In this document: positions 1 through 12,000 of the stretch, piece after piece
Layout: each line of letters begins with the position of its first letter
Position numbering within the stretch: the first letter of the stretch is position 1
NCBI GenBank assembly: GCA_013339765.2
Contig: CM023457.1
Location: 60,629,355-60,693,354 of the forward strand
Direction of reading: 5' to 3'
Source of the DNA: Haemaphysalis longicornis
Taxonomy: Eukaryota; Arthropoda; Arachnida; Ixodida; Ixodidae
DNA length: 64,000 nucleotides
Program-made: the position numbers and the translations under genes
The notes under the pieces: model-generated
Databases searched by the model: none
What the model was told of the DNA's origin: nothing
Seen by the model: the letters and a program-made list of their open reading frames with translations, nothing else

Positions 1-2187
1 ATCAGGAAGCCTCGATCTCTGAAATTCAGTTTACAACGGCAATCTCAATCGCTTTTCACTGGTAGCATGACGCATTCTTGCTTTTGTGGGATGCCCTGAA
101 ATGGTAACACGACTTAACTGCCCCGAAATTCTTTCTAAGAGCGTACGATATTTTTTGTGTGTTCAAAAAGGCAACATGAAATTACTGAATTTTTATCAGC
201 GCAGAGATATAAATGTAACCGCTCTAAAGGGTCTTTTAAATGAGATTTTAACGACTCTGAAGGAAGGTTTGATGAATAACGGTTTCGGATTACTTATTTA
301 CGGCTTTCGTCGCAAGTGAACTTGCGAATTGAATTGTCAACGCACGCAGTACAATCAACAGCTCATGTTTAGCTAGGTTTTCTCAAAGTGGCAAGCAGTT
401 TACAGTGTGCAAACCAAGCTTCTGGGACCTCACAATGAGCACAAATTTTCTGTTACGGCTGCTATGTTGACTATTTGCGTTCCTTTTAAAATCTAACAGG
501 TGCCTGCAACAGCGAGATGTGTTTGCATTCTTGTTATAAGGTCTCTTATTAACTCTAAAGATGGCAATAAATGAAGTTGCGCTGTTGCAGATGTAGTAAA
601 ACATTTCCTTTTTATTTCTCGTGGCGAATCAGCGCAACGGCCGGGTTCCCGGTAACTACTTTGTTTTGTAAACTGAATATCGCTTTTGTCTTGGCATTTA
701 ATTCTTGAGGATTGGTTAAAAAATGAAATTCTGTGCACTTAGTTTTTTTTTCGGGAAGGGGGGGGGGGGGCGGTCCTGCCAACGTTGTGCAAGAGCAGCG
801 AGAAGAGAACGCATGTAACGCGAAAAGCCAACTATAGTTATCAGTATTACTTACAATCGAAAGCGTCGTGTTCTGTAGCGGTGAAAAAGCAGTACGTATT
901 TTAAAAACTGATTAACCCCCCTTTTGTCCAGGATTGTCCAGGAATTGTGGCTCGCCTTTTTCAAAATTGTATTCAAAGCAAGCATTGTGGGGAAAAATTA
1001 AAAAAAAACAGCGAGTCATGGCACACACCCCTCACACATGTGGGCGACAACGCGCATTATATTACGCGTTTTCTCCTCTTTCTTTAAACTTACGTCCACC
1101 TAAGAGGTTAAGACGTGACCATATTAGGCATTTGTTATGCTGAGTGAGGCACGTCTCTGGACAAGGTGATTCATGTCAGATTTGAAAATGATATATATGA
1201 AAATGACACACGAAATGCCACATGACAGACGCAAACTCACAACTGCTTAATTTTACCGAAAAATCCCCCCTAAATACTCTTGCGCATCCACAGAAACGTA
1301 TTTTAAATAATACGTAAAATTAGCAACTCGATACAGTTGAATAAATGTTTATTCCTCCTCCTCTGTATAAACAACGACTGTCCAAAAATGCTATTTATAT
1401 TAGGAAAGGTACGGGAAGGACACGATCACACAGGCGCTTGCGGGTGTAAAATACGTTTCCACTAATGTATGGGCGATAGCGCACGGGTCGTGTGCAGTGT
1501 AAATGTTTTTGTTTGTTTCTTCTTTCTATAAGGACATAGCGCAATTTTACGAGGGTGTGGAATTTGCACGCGTATGCACAGGTCTTGTCGCTGCTTACCC
1601 GTTTCGCGTACTAAACTTTTATCCTTTAAATAATCACGACGCCATGGCACCTTCAAAAAGCACCCTTGGACGTTCCCGAAACGGCAGACGACTGCACTCA
1701 ACCACAAGAAAAGTGCAATGTGTGGAAGCAATGTTTATAACAAGTTTCGCACTCAAGCGGTGACCAGGGCGAAGATGTTTCGTGGAATTAAACCAGCGCA
1801 TTAACCCGCAACAGCCACTGATTATTCCGTTTCTAGATGAAATGCGCAAGCAGAGGTAACTATGTCATTGCTTACTGCCAACCGAGCACACATATTGGTT
1901 GTTTTGTCGTATGCAGCACGCGTCTTGCGCCGCACGCGACGTGAAAAAGCAGACGACGCGAGAGCGCCATCCACACTAGGAGCGGTTCGTCCCGCCGCCA
2001 CCAGGGGCCGACTGTGTTCGCGCTCGGGGCGATTCCTAGTCAGCACAGCCAAGCGACGCATGGCGCCATCTAGGGGCATGTTTGAAGCTATGTCCACGTG
2101 CTTGTGACCCTCAATTTAACCCCTCAGAACCGCTTGTTCTGTGTTTATCACTCTTTATACTGTGCAGGGACGGGGAAAGACGTGTAG
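1..2187. other. Unassigned sequence, GC-rich at right end
   Basis: I see no supportable gene here. Open frames are below 95 codons and show no family resemblance. A poly-G run lies near 755-770. The part from about 1910 to 2080 is clearly more GC-rich than its surroundings and both strands stay open there, as expected for GC-rich DNA. It holds two motifs resembling insulator (CTCF-type) sites near 1998-2010 and 2065-2080. This could be a regulatory island or a fragment of a GC-rich repeat. Confidence 0.4.
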
Positions 2188-2675
2188 AGGAGAGTTAAAC
2201 AAATGCCTGTGAAGTCAACAGTCAAAAGTTTCTTCTTTCTTTCAAACTACATACCGGAACACTACCGTCAGTCCGACTGCGGGAGAAAGGAATGGTGTAG
2301 CGGGGTCCGTGAATTGTCGACATTGCGGAAAACTGAAGACCATAGAGCACATTTTCTTGGACTGTCTGACGCAGTGTTTCACTGGGGCATTCTCCAGCGG
2401 ACACTAAAGAAAGAACTGCCGGTATCTCCGTACGGAATACGTTTCCTTCCAACGCGTAATGATGGAGGCATGCCACTTGACATGTTTATGGCCTTGAGCC
2501 TGCACAGTCTCTGGAAACCTCGTATGGCCGTGTGACATGCAGACCCGGATGCACGACCGGCGAGGGAATACTTTATTGAAAGCATTGCTTATATCAGAGA
2601 TGTAATGAAAATGCAGACGAGCAACCTGACTGGGCTAACATATTGGATGAACAAGTTAACCTGAAACGCTTTTAA
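2188..2675 (+). pseudogene. Non-LTR retrotransposon (LINE family A), C-terminal fragment with zinc knuckle
   Basis: This is the last ~160 codons of a LINE polyprotein: the region after the reverse transcriptase that carries a zinc knuckle thought to bind the element's RNA. Sense frames read KRMPVKS-type residues, then a knuckle CRHCGKLKTIEHIFLDC (C-X2-C-X7-H-X4-C) near 2320-2372, then DAVFHW, LQRTLKKELP, GIRFLP, and REYFIES, ending in LKRF and a TAA at 2673-2675. The frame is broken: at least one shift before and one after the knuckle, and a TGA at 2533-2535 where the family has Arg (a CGA to TGA change would explain it). It aligns by eye along its length with the copy at 48170-48818, which shares LQRT, GIR, HA/AxxR and YFIE blocks. 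5' truncated and dead. The LINE clade is not assigned. Confidence 0.8.
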
Positions 2676-2694
2676 AACGCGCCACCCGTAGCAG

Positions 2695-4093
2695 CATCAT
2701 CATACATCATCATCACCAGCCTGTCTACGCCCCACTGCAGGGCAAGGCCTCTCCCAGTCTTCTCCAATTACCCCGGTCCTGTGCCCCAACCGTGACCAAT
2801 TTATCCCCGCAAACTTCTTGATCTCATCTGCCCATCTAATTTTTCTGCCGCCCCCTGCAAGCGCTTGCCTTCTCTAGGGATCCACTCTGTTACCCTTAAC
2901 GACCAGCGGTATCTTGCCTTCGCATTACAGCCCTGCCCACGTCCATTTCCTTCTTCTTAATTTCTACCAGTATGTCTTTAACACCAGTTTTGCTCCCTGA
3001 CCCACTCCGCTCTCTTCTGTCCCTTAATGTTACACCTAGCATTTTCCGCTCCATTGCCCGCTGAGTCGTTTCTCAATTTAAGTTGAACCCTCTTAGTCCA
3101 GCCTCCAAGTTTCTGCCCCCGTAGGTGAGTACCGGTAATATGCAGCTGTCATACACTTTCTTCTTCAGCGACAATGGTAGGCCTGCTATTCATTATCTGG
3201 GAATGTCCTGCCATATTGCACCCCACCCCATTCTGATCTTCTAATTATCTCTGCCTCATGGTTGGGATCTGGGGGGTCACAACTTGGCCTAAGTTAGCAT
3301 ATTCGCTTACCACTTCCACTGCCTCGCCACCTAGTCTCAAACTGCTGTGCTGTCCCGAGGTTTATTGATCATTACTTTAGTTTTCTGCATATTAATTTTC
3401 AGGCCCACGGTTCTACTCTGTTCGCCCAGTGCAGAAAGCATGCTTTGCAATTCGTCCCCCGAGTTACTTAGCAACGCAACGTCGTCAGCAAATCTGAAGT
3501 TACTGAGGTATTCTCCATTAACCCTTACTCCCACCTGTTCCCAATCCAGCGGTTCTGAATATTTCTTGTAAGCATGCTGTGAATAACATTGGAGAGATTG
3601 CGTCTCCTTGTCTGACACCCTTCCTTATAGGTATTTTACTGCTCTCCCTATGGAGGATGATGGTAGCTGTAGACCCATTGTAGATATCGTCTAGTATTCT
3701 TACGTATTGCTCATCTACCCCCTGGTTCCGTAATGCCTGAATGACTGCTAGGGTTTCGACCGAGTCAAATGCTTTCTCATAATCTATGAAGGCTAATATA
3801 GGGGTTCATTATACTCAGCGCACTTCTCTATCACCTGATTGATCGTGTGAATATGGTCCATTGTTGAGTAACCTTTACGGAACCCTGCTTGTTCTTTGGG
3901 TTGACTGAAATCTAAGGTTGCAGAGATTCGGTTAGCGATTACCTTTGTAAATACCTTGTAGACGACTGACAGTAAGCTGATCGGCCTGAAATTTTTTAAA
4001 TGTCCATCATGTCGCCTTTCTTATGGATTAGGATGATGTTCGCGTTCTTCCAAGATTCCGGTACCATTGCGGTCTTTAGGCATTGCAGCGGGA
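2695..4093 (-). pseudogene. RTE-like LINE, 5'-truncated 3' half (reverse transcriptase, dead)
   Basis: On the minus strand, starting near 4093, translation gives the finger-palm part of a reverse transcriptase: ESWKNANIILIHKKGD, then FRPISLLSVVYK, QAGFRKGYSTMDHIHT, GVRQGDAISPMLF, and the catalytic FADDVALLS in the frame at 3618-3337. It continues to a C-terminal tail matching the second copy at 58.1-58.4 kb. Residues are those of RTE-clade endonuclease/reverse transcriptases. Several in-frame stops and frameshifts (for example after GDMMDI and after EPLY) make it inactive. The 3' end, at about 2695-2712 on the plus strand, carries a degenerate ATG/TGA tail, typical of RTE elements. 5' truncation near 4093 is the normal product of incomplete target-primed reverse transcription. 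It lies 20 bp from the LINE A fragment. Confidence 0.85.
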
Positions 4094-4573
4094 GGGGTTT
4101 TATCATTTATGTTGTGCGGAGGCATGTGTCATTGTTTAAAAGGGGTTTAACCATCATGTTGTGTTGAGGCTATGTGTCATCGTTTTGTTTTTTGTTCACT
4201 CTGCCAAGCCTGTAATGAAAAAAAAAAAAAACTCTCGTAGTGTAGTATTTCCCGCTCCTGCGAAGCAAACACCTAACCCGGGTTCAAATTCCGTTACCGC
4301 TTTTTTTTCATTTTCGAGGGTTTGTCATATTTTCATATTAACATTTGTTATCACGCATGTAATCTATTTTCGGCATCTTTATGCATTATAAATGGGATTT
4401 CGGGTATTTTCGCAGCCTTTTGGTCAGTTGAGCTACAGCTTTTTGCACGTTTGTAGGGTTTGCCCTTTTAGGCCAGTTTCGGCTATTTCTGTTGAATATT
4501 TTCGACACCGTGGTTTTTAACCATTTTAAGCCCGTTTTGGCTGTTATTTTTTTCCGTTCGGGTGGTTTTGCAT
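4094..4573. other. Unassigned AT-rich sequence
   Basis: Poly-A and poly-T runs and short, composition-driven open frames only. I see no gene or recognised repeat before the GTACCTTTA minisatellite begins. Confidence 0.4.
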
Positions 4574-5002
4574 GCTTTAGGTACCTTTATGCTGTTAGGT
4601 ACCTTTATTGATTGATTGTAGGGTTTAACGCGCCGACGCAACGCAGGCGATGAGGCGCGCCGTAGTGGAGGGCTCCGGATTAATTCTGACCGCCTGGGTA
4701 TCTTTATCGTGCGCCGAAATCTCGTACACACGGGCGTTTTTGCTTTTCGCCTCCATCAGAAAAGCGGCCGCCGCGGCCGGGAATCGAACCCGCGACCTCG
4801 TGCTCAGCAGCGCAACGCCTTAGCCACTGAGCCACCACGGTGGGTTTTTAGGTACCTTTACCCCCATAGTACCTTTACCCATAGTACATTTACCCACAGG
4901 TACCTTTACCCCCGTAGTACTTTTACCCATAGTACCTTTACCCCCAGGTATCTTTACCCCCATAGTACCTTTACCCCCACAGTAGGTATCTTTACCCCCA
5001 TA
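4574..5002. repeat. GTACCTTTA minisatellite, split by a SINE
   Basis: Degenerate units of about 16-19 bp built on (TA)GGTACCTTTA or AGTACCTTTACCC run from 4849 to 5002 (roughly nine units). Two further GGTACCTTTA units lie at 4577-4607, on the other side of a SINE. The motif has a KpnI-type GGTACC core. A related but distinct GGTACCTG minisatellite lies at 61046-61198. The small open frames through the array are translations of the repeat. Confidence 0.85.
4608..4848 (-). mobile_element. tRNA-derived SINE (Ruka-like), full length
   Basis: Read on the minus strand it starts with a tRNA-like head: an A-box-like TGGCTCAGTGGCTAAGGCG region (4816-4840) and a B-box GGTTCGATTCC (4779-4789). A unique body follows, then a tail of TTGATTGATT-type units at 4608-4618. 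The same body occurs at 46171, 48917, 49699 and 54377. A 13-bp direct repeat, TTAGGTACCTTTA, lies at 4595-4607 and 4848-4860. It may be the target-site duplication, but the surrounding minisatellite contains the same unit, so it is not decisive. Pol III transcription from the internal boxes is known for such SINEs. The link to tick Ruka is from memory of that family. Confidence 0.85.
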
Positions 5003-5957
5003 GCAAGCTGAGATGACGGCTGGCTGCACTGACTGGGAAACGCATACATACCGCCCGTCATCGGCCAGCTAGACCTTCGAGAACATTCTGCCCAGATTCG
5101 TGGCGTAATCTCTCGGGTGTTGTCCTCCTCACCGGTTCACGTTCGTTCGCGCCTCAAAAGGGAGCACAGACGCCTAATTCGCGCAACAGAAGCCGAGTTC
5201 GCGAAGCCGGTTGCCACGGGTTTTTAGCGCGCGCTAACATGGTTCACCTTGGGAGCGTTTTGAAAGCCTTCGGACTTTTTAAAACGATCCGGGCCTTCCA
5301 GGCATAGAGAACTTTCTGTTGCAAGTTCGGAAATCATGTGAGGTGTAATAGCCGGGTCTCCGACGAAGGGAGAGGGGCCGCCAGATCTGCTGTTTCTCAA
5401 GCCTTGCACCATTAGTGCGAGCTGCGCCACCTTTTTTTTTTGTTGTTGTTGTTCCTCAAAAAGCTCAATCATTTTTAACATGCTCGCACTATGTTAAAAC
5501 CACTATTCAAAAATTCCTGTGTGTCTTCACCACTGATATCACGAAATTAAAAGGGGTCTGCAAGATAAACAGCACTTTTGAGCGTGTTCATTTTTAGGCT
5601 ATAAAATGCGTCTAATTGCACCGAGCGAATTCGGGACGAGCTCTACAGATTCTAAACTCTAAGCTTGAAAAAGCAATCAAGCTACCCACAACTCCCTTCA
5701 GGGGCACCCTGAAATTAAAGTTTTTAATAATCATGGTTTTTAAAAACCATCATTTAATATTTTTAATGTTTTTAATTAGAGCTGCATCCGCAGCCCTAAT
5801 TTCCGGTCTTCATGCTCCTTGGAGACGCTCGTGCAAGACCACCAGTTGGCCAGAGCTGCGCCTTTCCGTGAGCTTTGTAGCCCTCCAACCCCGAATTCTT
5901 TATAATCACTGTTTCTTCAGATGTCCAGTTGCTGCACCTCGTCCACGGTAAGTTTTG
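5003..5957. other. Unassigned sequence
   Basis: Moderately AT-rich with no frame above 111 codons that resembles a protein family. A T-rich run with TTG repeats lies near 5431-5452. No confident repeat or gene. Confidence 0.4.
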
Positions 5958-6050
5958 AAGACGATAGTCTTTCTTGAGCAACCTAAACCCGAAAGGTTGT
6001 TTGTCTGTGTGTCAGACGAAAGTCTTTCTTGGGCTACTTAAACCCGAAGT
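5958..6050. repeat. Short tandem duplication beside (GTCT)n
   Basis: Two diverged copies of a segment of about 45 bp, each containing AGTCTTTCTTG and AAACCCGAA, lie at about 5958-5995 and 6016-6050, directly before the GTCT microsatellite. Likely a local duplication linked to microsatellite instability. Confidence 0.6.
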
Positions 6051-6053
6051 CTT

Positions 6054-6076
6054 TGTCTGTCTGTCTGTCTGTCTGT

Positions 6077-6139
<63 letters not shown>

Positions 6140-6290
6140 TCTCCCCCCTATTCAGCTTTCCGGCCAGAAGTTAAAACAATACTTGAACGAGATGTTTTTA
6201 TACAGGCAAAACTTATTTCTACCAATATATCTGAAAACAAACTTCATACTTGCCAATATCGTTCAGCAAAAAGATCCCATTAGGCATTTC
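6054..6290 (+). repeat. (GTCT)n microsatellite plus conserved flank (dispersed repeat, copy 1)
   Basis: Positions 6054-6138 are GTCT repeats with one interruption. The flank 6139-6290 matches, in inverse orientation, the flank of the GACA tract at 25975-26140: both contain AAGTTAAAA, then ATACTTGAACGAGA, then GCAAAAC, then a GTTCAG block. A microsatellite with a shared flank at two places means the tract travelled with, or grew inside, a dispersed repeat. Translated flanks also look alike (PxVK...AK...T..S), so it may come from a coding region, but I cannot name it. Confidence 0.6.
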
Positions 6291-6892
6291 GGAGGCAAAA
6301 CATCAGTACGTAAGTAGCGTTTGCAGTGTTTTTTTACTGAAATGTACGCGGCTGCTTGATTTTTGGGATATGAAGTAAAAAAAACATACAAGGTTGACAA
6401 CAATGGTTTTGACCCAGAAATACCGAAAGCGCTAATTTCGCCTGAGCTTAGACCTCGTGGCGGCATTCCAAGAAGTCCCACAGTAATAAAAGCTTTTAGT
6501 AGGTGGGCGCGCGAGCAGTGTAACGCGGGAAAATTGAATTGACTCTAGTGAAACCTCCACCGTGTTTATTCGCTGGGAAGATCAAGATAGGAGAGGAGGG
6601 GCGTGACGGTAAAAGTGGAGAGAAGGTAGACATTTGCGTGGCAGCGGCGGCAGAAGACAACCGCTTTGACCACATTTGCAAGCGAAGCGAGTAGAAACGC
6701 GGCCATTTTTTTTCTGTAGTTGCCACCAGAAGCGGCTATTGGCGCTTTGGAGGGTCTCTTGCCGATGAATGCACCAGGTTAACACCAACCTGCTGCTCCA
6801 GGTCATTTCACGACCTTGATACAGGCTGCGTTCCAATTCGCGGACAGCTTGGTAAACAGCTTAAGAAGACTCTAAGTAGATGTCTAAAGAAA
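6291..6892. other. Unassigned sequence
   Basis: No gene or repeat recognised. Minus-strand frames of 72-84 codons near 6496-6836 have no recognisable motif. Confidence 0.35.
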
Positions 6893-7316
6893 AAATTACG
6901 CCCCATCATCCCGCGAGGGAACCCTGGTGTGATGTGACACATCGGGGGGTTCAATTGGGGTTTCCGTAGGGTTGATTCTCTAAATCGGGTTGAAACGTGT
7001 TGTGACGCGAAGTCGAACGAGAGCGAGGGCTGACTGAACCGCCGCAGCGCGCTACCCGCTTATATTCACAGCGCCTGAAGGAGAGGAGACAGCGGAGGAG
7101 AGTCGCGCATGCGCGCACTTGCGCGACGGGAGCGGAGCGAAGCGAGCGAAGCGCGCGCAGCGCAGCTCTTGTTTATGATAATGGGACGGAGTGAGAGTGT
7201 TGCGCCACAGCTGTCGGAGAGAAGAGCGGAGGAGAGTCGCGCAGTGCGCAAGTGGCGTGCGGACGCCGCAGGAGGGACATGCCTCAGAGCAAGACATGCG
7301 TCGCATCTAATTAAGA
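6893..7316 (+). repeat. GC-rich dispersed element (family F3), fragment
   Basis: The start, with CATCATCCCGCGAGGGAACC followed by GGGGTTTCCG, and the end, with ATGCGTCGCATCTAA, match the interior and right part of the F3 element at 40336-41658 (read on its minus strand), in the same order. Between them is CpG-rich DNA (AGCGAAGCGAGCG-type), which keeps several frames open without coding meaning. The copy is diverged and lacks both family ends. I cannot assign a transposon class. Confidence 0.5.
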
Positions 7317-8904
7317 ATCGGAATGGCGCAGCGGTCAAGAACGCAACACCAAACGCAGGCGACACCTCGTAGCAGACATGTTGAGATACGCGAGCTGCAG
7401 ATTTCGTAAATAATATTACCGTTATTATTACAAACGTTACGGCATATAAAAATCAAACAAAATCATCTTACCGCTAGTAAATTCATACTAAATATTTCAA
7501 TAAAGGAACAAGTTAGTTTGAAACAACATTAATACGCGAAAAGGTGGCGCTGGCGCAGTTTTCAGTTTAGACGGGAAGGTAGCCCGCATTGTTGATGACT
7601 TCAATGGCAGACTGTCCGCGAAGACGGCAACGAAGCCGCCTAAAGGGTAATTTGTAACGCACCCAAAATGACGCCCCTAGAAGTGACGTTTCTAACCAAA
7701 AATGGCATCACTTCCGGTGACGCCACCACGAATGACGTTCCATTCTGCCATACCATCGCGCATTTGTTCAGACAGGCGCCTTCTCTTTCGTAAGACACCT
7801 TTCCAACAGGTAACCTACAAGTGGCCTTGAATTTTCCTAAAGTGGCATTCGATGAACTTGGAGTGGCCTTAACGCGGTCGTTGCACGCGCCCTTGACAGA
7901 GAGTGCTTCATAAAAGAGAGCTGGTGTTGCAATCTAAAATTGACCAATTTCAGAGCGCCATCGAAAAAAAAAAAACCACCGTGGTTATGTCGGATACGCC
8001 TCCCATACGCAAAATTGTGAGCCGGTACTGAGAGTGAACGCCCATCGCTTGCCCGAACTTTATTGGCCAACCCACTTCATCCTGGAACGTCGTAGAGTGC
8101 ACGCTACTTGATTTGAGGACGTTTGAAATGAGCGCGAGGATTACTTGGGGCGCTTAAGTGGCGACAGGAGGTTTGAAAGCCCACGTCAGTCGCTTTTGAA
8201 AGGTACGCTTTAATTGAATGACGTGGGCTAACTGCGACAGGCGCAACAGTGCACGTATCCTGATAACTGTTGCGAATTTTTTCTCCTCCTCGCGGATTTG
8301 GAAGTCAGGAAGTCATTTGGAAGTCAGGGTTGCTCGCTCTAAGTTCCGGATGCATCCGCCATTTGGTGATGACGTGTAAGTTTTAGCTCTAAAATGTATT
8401 CTCCGAGCCGCCTCTCAAGTTTTTTCCCCGTGTTCAGGGGGGAAATATTTCGCCATAAAAACTACCCTTACCTAAGGAATAATGTTTGTGCCCTATAGGT
8501 AGTTGTTGCATCTACGCTATCATTTGAGGGAGTAACAAGAAAAAAAAACGGATTAAGCGGGGATGCGTTTCCTTGAACAAGAAAGCTGGCAACTTAGTAG
8601 AGAGCTTAAAGCAAGCGATTAGAGAACCTGGTAAAATTAAAATTTGTGGCGAACTTCCATTTAAACGACGATCACCGCGAAGAGGGAAACGAAAAAAAAA
8701 AATCCTTTTAAAATCACCTTTTTACGAAAATGTAAACGCGGGGCAAGAGCGAGGAGTTTTTACTCGATAAAAATACTCCATGCGTTCACAGCGCACAGAT
8801 AAAATATATTGCCTGATGTAAGATAAATGACCAATAAGAAGGTGAACAGCAACAACAGCTTTTCTTACTGCATCTTGTCCTAACACTGTCCCTTCCTAAA
8901 AAAT
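7317..8904. other. Unassigned sequence with one small hairpin
   Basis: No gene recognised. At 8178-8188 and 8219-8229 an 11-bp perfect inverted repeat (AGCCCACGTCA / TGACGTGGGCT) could form a hairpin with a 30-nt loop. A short direct repeat, TTGGAAGTCAGG, occurs near 8298 and 8317. Several poly-A runs occur. The 65-codon frame at 8573-8770 is lysine-rich because of them. Confidence 0.4.
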
Positions 8905-9000
8905 TACACCATCTTCCCGTGGGGAAACCTGATGGGGATGCGAAGCATCTTGGGGGTTCCGTGTGGTTTCACTGTGTTGCCGTTATGTTGAGTGATCTGG
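8905..9000 (+). repeat. F3-like fragment
   Basis: ACACCATCTTCCCG followed by GGAAACC, GGTTCCG and GCCGTTATG matches the order of motifs in the F3 element's GGGGTTTCCGTT region (about 40790-40910, minus strand). Diverged remnant of about 95 bp. How far it extends to the right is unclear. Confidence 0.4.
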
Positions 9001-12000
9001 TGTTTAGTAGCACCAGAGGGAATTCCACGTCCGGGTCCCCACCGGTGGCAAAGGCTCGCAAGTACTGTTGTGTGACAGTGAGTAGGCGGTGGTTTCTCGA
9101 GGCGCTGAAACTCGTACCATCATGTTCTTGTCGATGTTGTCGTCTCTGTGGTAGAATCGGTAGTCTCCGTCAGCGTTGGGGAGGTAAGGTTGTTGACGTT
9201 GGTGCCCCGGCTGAGAGCAACGGAAAGTTGAGAGAAAGACAAAGGCTAAAAGTGCGTCCAAATCGATCACAGAACCTTCAAAGACCCAAATCGCAAACGC
9301 AGAACGAACCCATGAGACGATTTTTTGCGCACTAAGTAAACGCATCTACGAATGGTCTAAATGTATACCGATACATGATTTGTGAGATAAATGTATACTA
9401 CGGTTATTACTCCTTCTTCAGGATCGATGCGTCTACTGTCTTATCTGGAACCGTTTCTTTTTTCGCGATTTTCAAGTAGCCGTTTTGACACAGTGGAAGG
9501 CCGGCTTCAAGCACGCGCCATGAGTCCAGAGATCATTATCAGAGCTTTTCGGTCGACCACCGGTTCTATGAGGAAATTAGCCTTTTGACTGATAGCATTA
9601 GCATTCACTGCTAGCATCAGCTAGCATTAGCATTAGCTTTTTGACTGAAGGTCAAAGTTCCCACTAAGAAAGCTTTCGCTTTGGGCAGCGTCTTAGCAAA
9701 AGGAAGGTAATACAACAAAATGAAAAACTATGCATGTAAATCTGATTTGTGACGTGGTAGAGGGGTCTGCGCAGTTTTTCTTTTCCGATGCTGCACTGCT
9801 AGCAAAATCTGGCTGAATGAAGTCTCAATTTTGCAATGATGAGATGTTTGCCTTAAGAGCACCTCGCAATCACAGGGACACCTTTTTTACTACCAGCCCG
9901 CTTTTAAAAGGTGCGCGAGTGTTTGGCATACTCGTTTCTTCCGTAGTTGTTCTTCCGCCAAGCGCAGCTTGGCTCATGCATGTGTAGCGTTGGTGTCCTG
10001 TGCTCGCTTCTGCCGAAAGAAAATTTAACTTCCCGAAGGCAGTTTATCTGGGCCTGGGCTTAAGGATGCAGCTTCATTTAGCCATTTTTGCTTGGCTGGT
10101 GTATTCAGGTTTACGCCATACGCCAAGGTCCACTGCTGGAGTGGTCTTAGTTTTGAGAAGCGGAGCTCGGATAGTGCATGTGTGTTTGTCCTAGAATTAT
10201 TCTTAATGAAAAGTATTGAAATACAGCAGGTTTATATATATAAAATAACTCTCGCGTGCTTTTTGGGAACAAAATAAGTTTAGAGCCAACTGTGATGGAC
10301 ACGTTGCTTATCTGAACTGATGAGTATGTGATTGAGTGGTATTGTTCGAAAGATTACAAATCTGCTCGAAGCGCCGAAGTTTCCGTTCGTAATCCGACGC
10401 TTATAGCCGGAGGTATGGCCTATCGAATAATTTACGGGAAACCAAATGTTTAGTCTGGGTGGTAATAAACAATACATTACATTTTGCATTTGCTGTCATC
10501 GAATATTGTCAAAATTTGTACTGTTCGGTGAACAGCCGAAATGAAAAGTCATGAAGTACGCTGCGGTTATTTTCGTAAATTTCGTTATTACCAAAAGTCC
10601 TCGGAATTCAGTTGATACAAGCATAACGAATGCTTCTCGTACCCGGGCAGTTTCAACGCAGTTACGCCGTGGAACAAGTAAAAAGTAGAGGATGCTGCAT
10701 GTATTTATTGGTGCGGATATGTTGCTTGGCCCGATGTGCTGACACAAAAGCATATGCTCAAAAACTAAAGGCGGTAGACCGAGACACGAAACAATATGCT
10801 CCCTAAAGTTTACTTCCGCATAGCAACTCTTACAAAGTAAACCTAATTTATTTAAAAAAATTGGAAAACTCGATACCCTCTTAGATACAAACAGCCGCCT
10901 CATCAGCCAATCAATCTAGCACCTTCACCCCCCTTCCCGCGAAATGCCTTAGCCGTTTGGCCATCAGCGCCGTATACCCGTATTATTGATCTAGAAGTTC
11001 CAAAAAGCTTTTGAATTTCGCGCGCGACGAAGCCGATCGTGGCTCCCTGACGTTGACAGCTTAGGCGACATGCGGGTTATTCTAAGCCAGCTAATTAACC
11101 TTCACGGAAGGTCGTACGCCAGCTAACCGTTCTCGTGCCTTCGTCGCAATTAAGGCAGCCTTTCCCTGGAACAGAAATCGAGCCCTAATGCGCTGTCCCG
11201 TAAATGGGGTATAAAGAGGGCGAGATTCCCATTATAACTAAACATTTGGGCTGGTTATCCTCAAACCTCTTCTATCGCCGCCATAAACGACGCAGATAAT
11301 CCAAGCTGACAGCTTTGAAAACGCGCAGCTTACCATCACGTCAATGGCTTGAGCCGGATTACCTCGACAGGGTGTATTACGTGTTACAGCAACGACCAAG
11401 AAAGAGATTAAAAAAGCTGCAGTTGCTCGCCGTCGGTGCAGAGTTTAATTGGCTAGCGCCGCTTGTTCGGCAGAGGGTGGTAAAGATGGGTACGTTTTTG
11501 TTTTCATTTCAGTTCTCAAAGTGGTTTATCGGTCGACGTGTCGTCCCGAGAGCATTAGGAGGGGGTTTGAAAATTCCCTGGGAGCATTTGATAAGAAATG
11601 GTAATAACTGATTGAAGGTGGCTTGGTGATGTAATTCAGCTGTCCGAGTCAAAGGGACTTTAGGAGGCTAGAGGGATCGCGAGAGATAATGTGGCGAACG
11701 TTTAGCTCAGACGCATACCTAATATGCGTGGACGTTGTTGCATTGCTACCGGAGACTTCAACAAAGGCGTGTATATCTGAGGTGGCGAATGCAGGGACTC
11801 GTGACGTCAAAGTAGTCCACGTGCGCCTGTGCTTGTCAGATGCCTGTGGTGTGACGCCTTGTGATACGTGGGGGACGATTAGAAAGGTCCAGATGAGCGA
11901 AGAATAAGGCGGGGAGTGCATTAATCTCTATAATCTCTGTTATGTTATTATAGCTTATACTGTTACTATATAATAATAATAATAAAGTGCTATATAAATA

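Noticed and set aside
4775..4845. tRNA gene
   Set aside because: A- and B-box-like sequence is present, but it is the head of a SINE found in several copies, with no tRNA cloverleaf I could complete. The same applies to 48917-48990.
7020..7316. CpG-island promoter of a host gene
   Set aside because: The CpG-rich DNA aligns with the F3 dispersed element, and no coding exon follows it.
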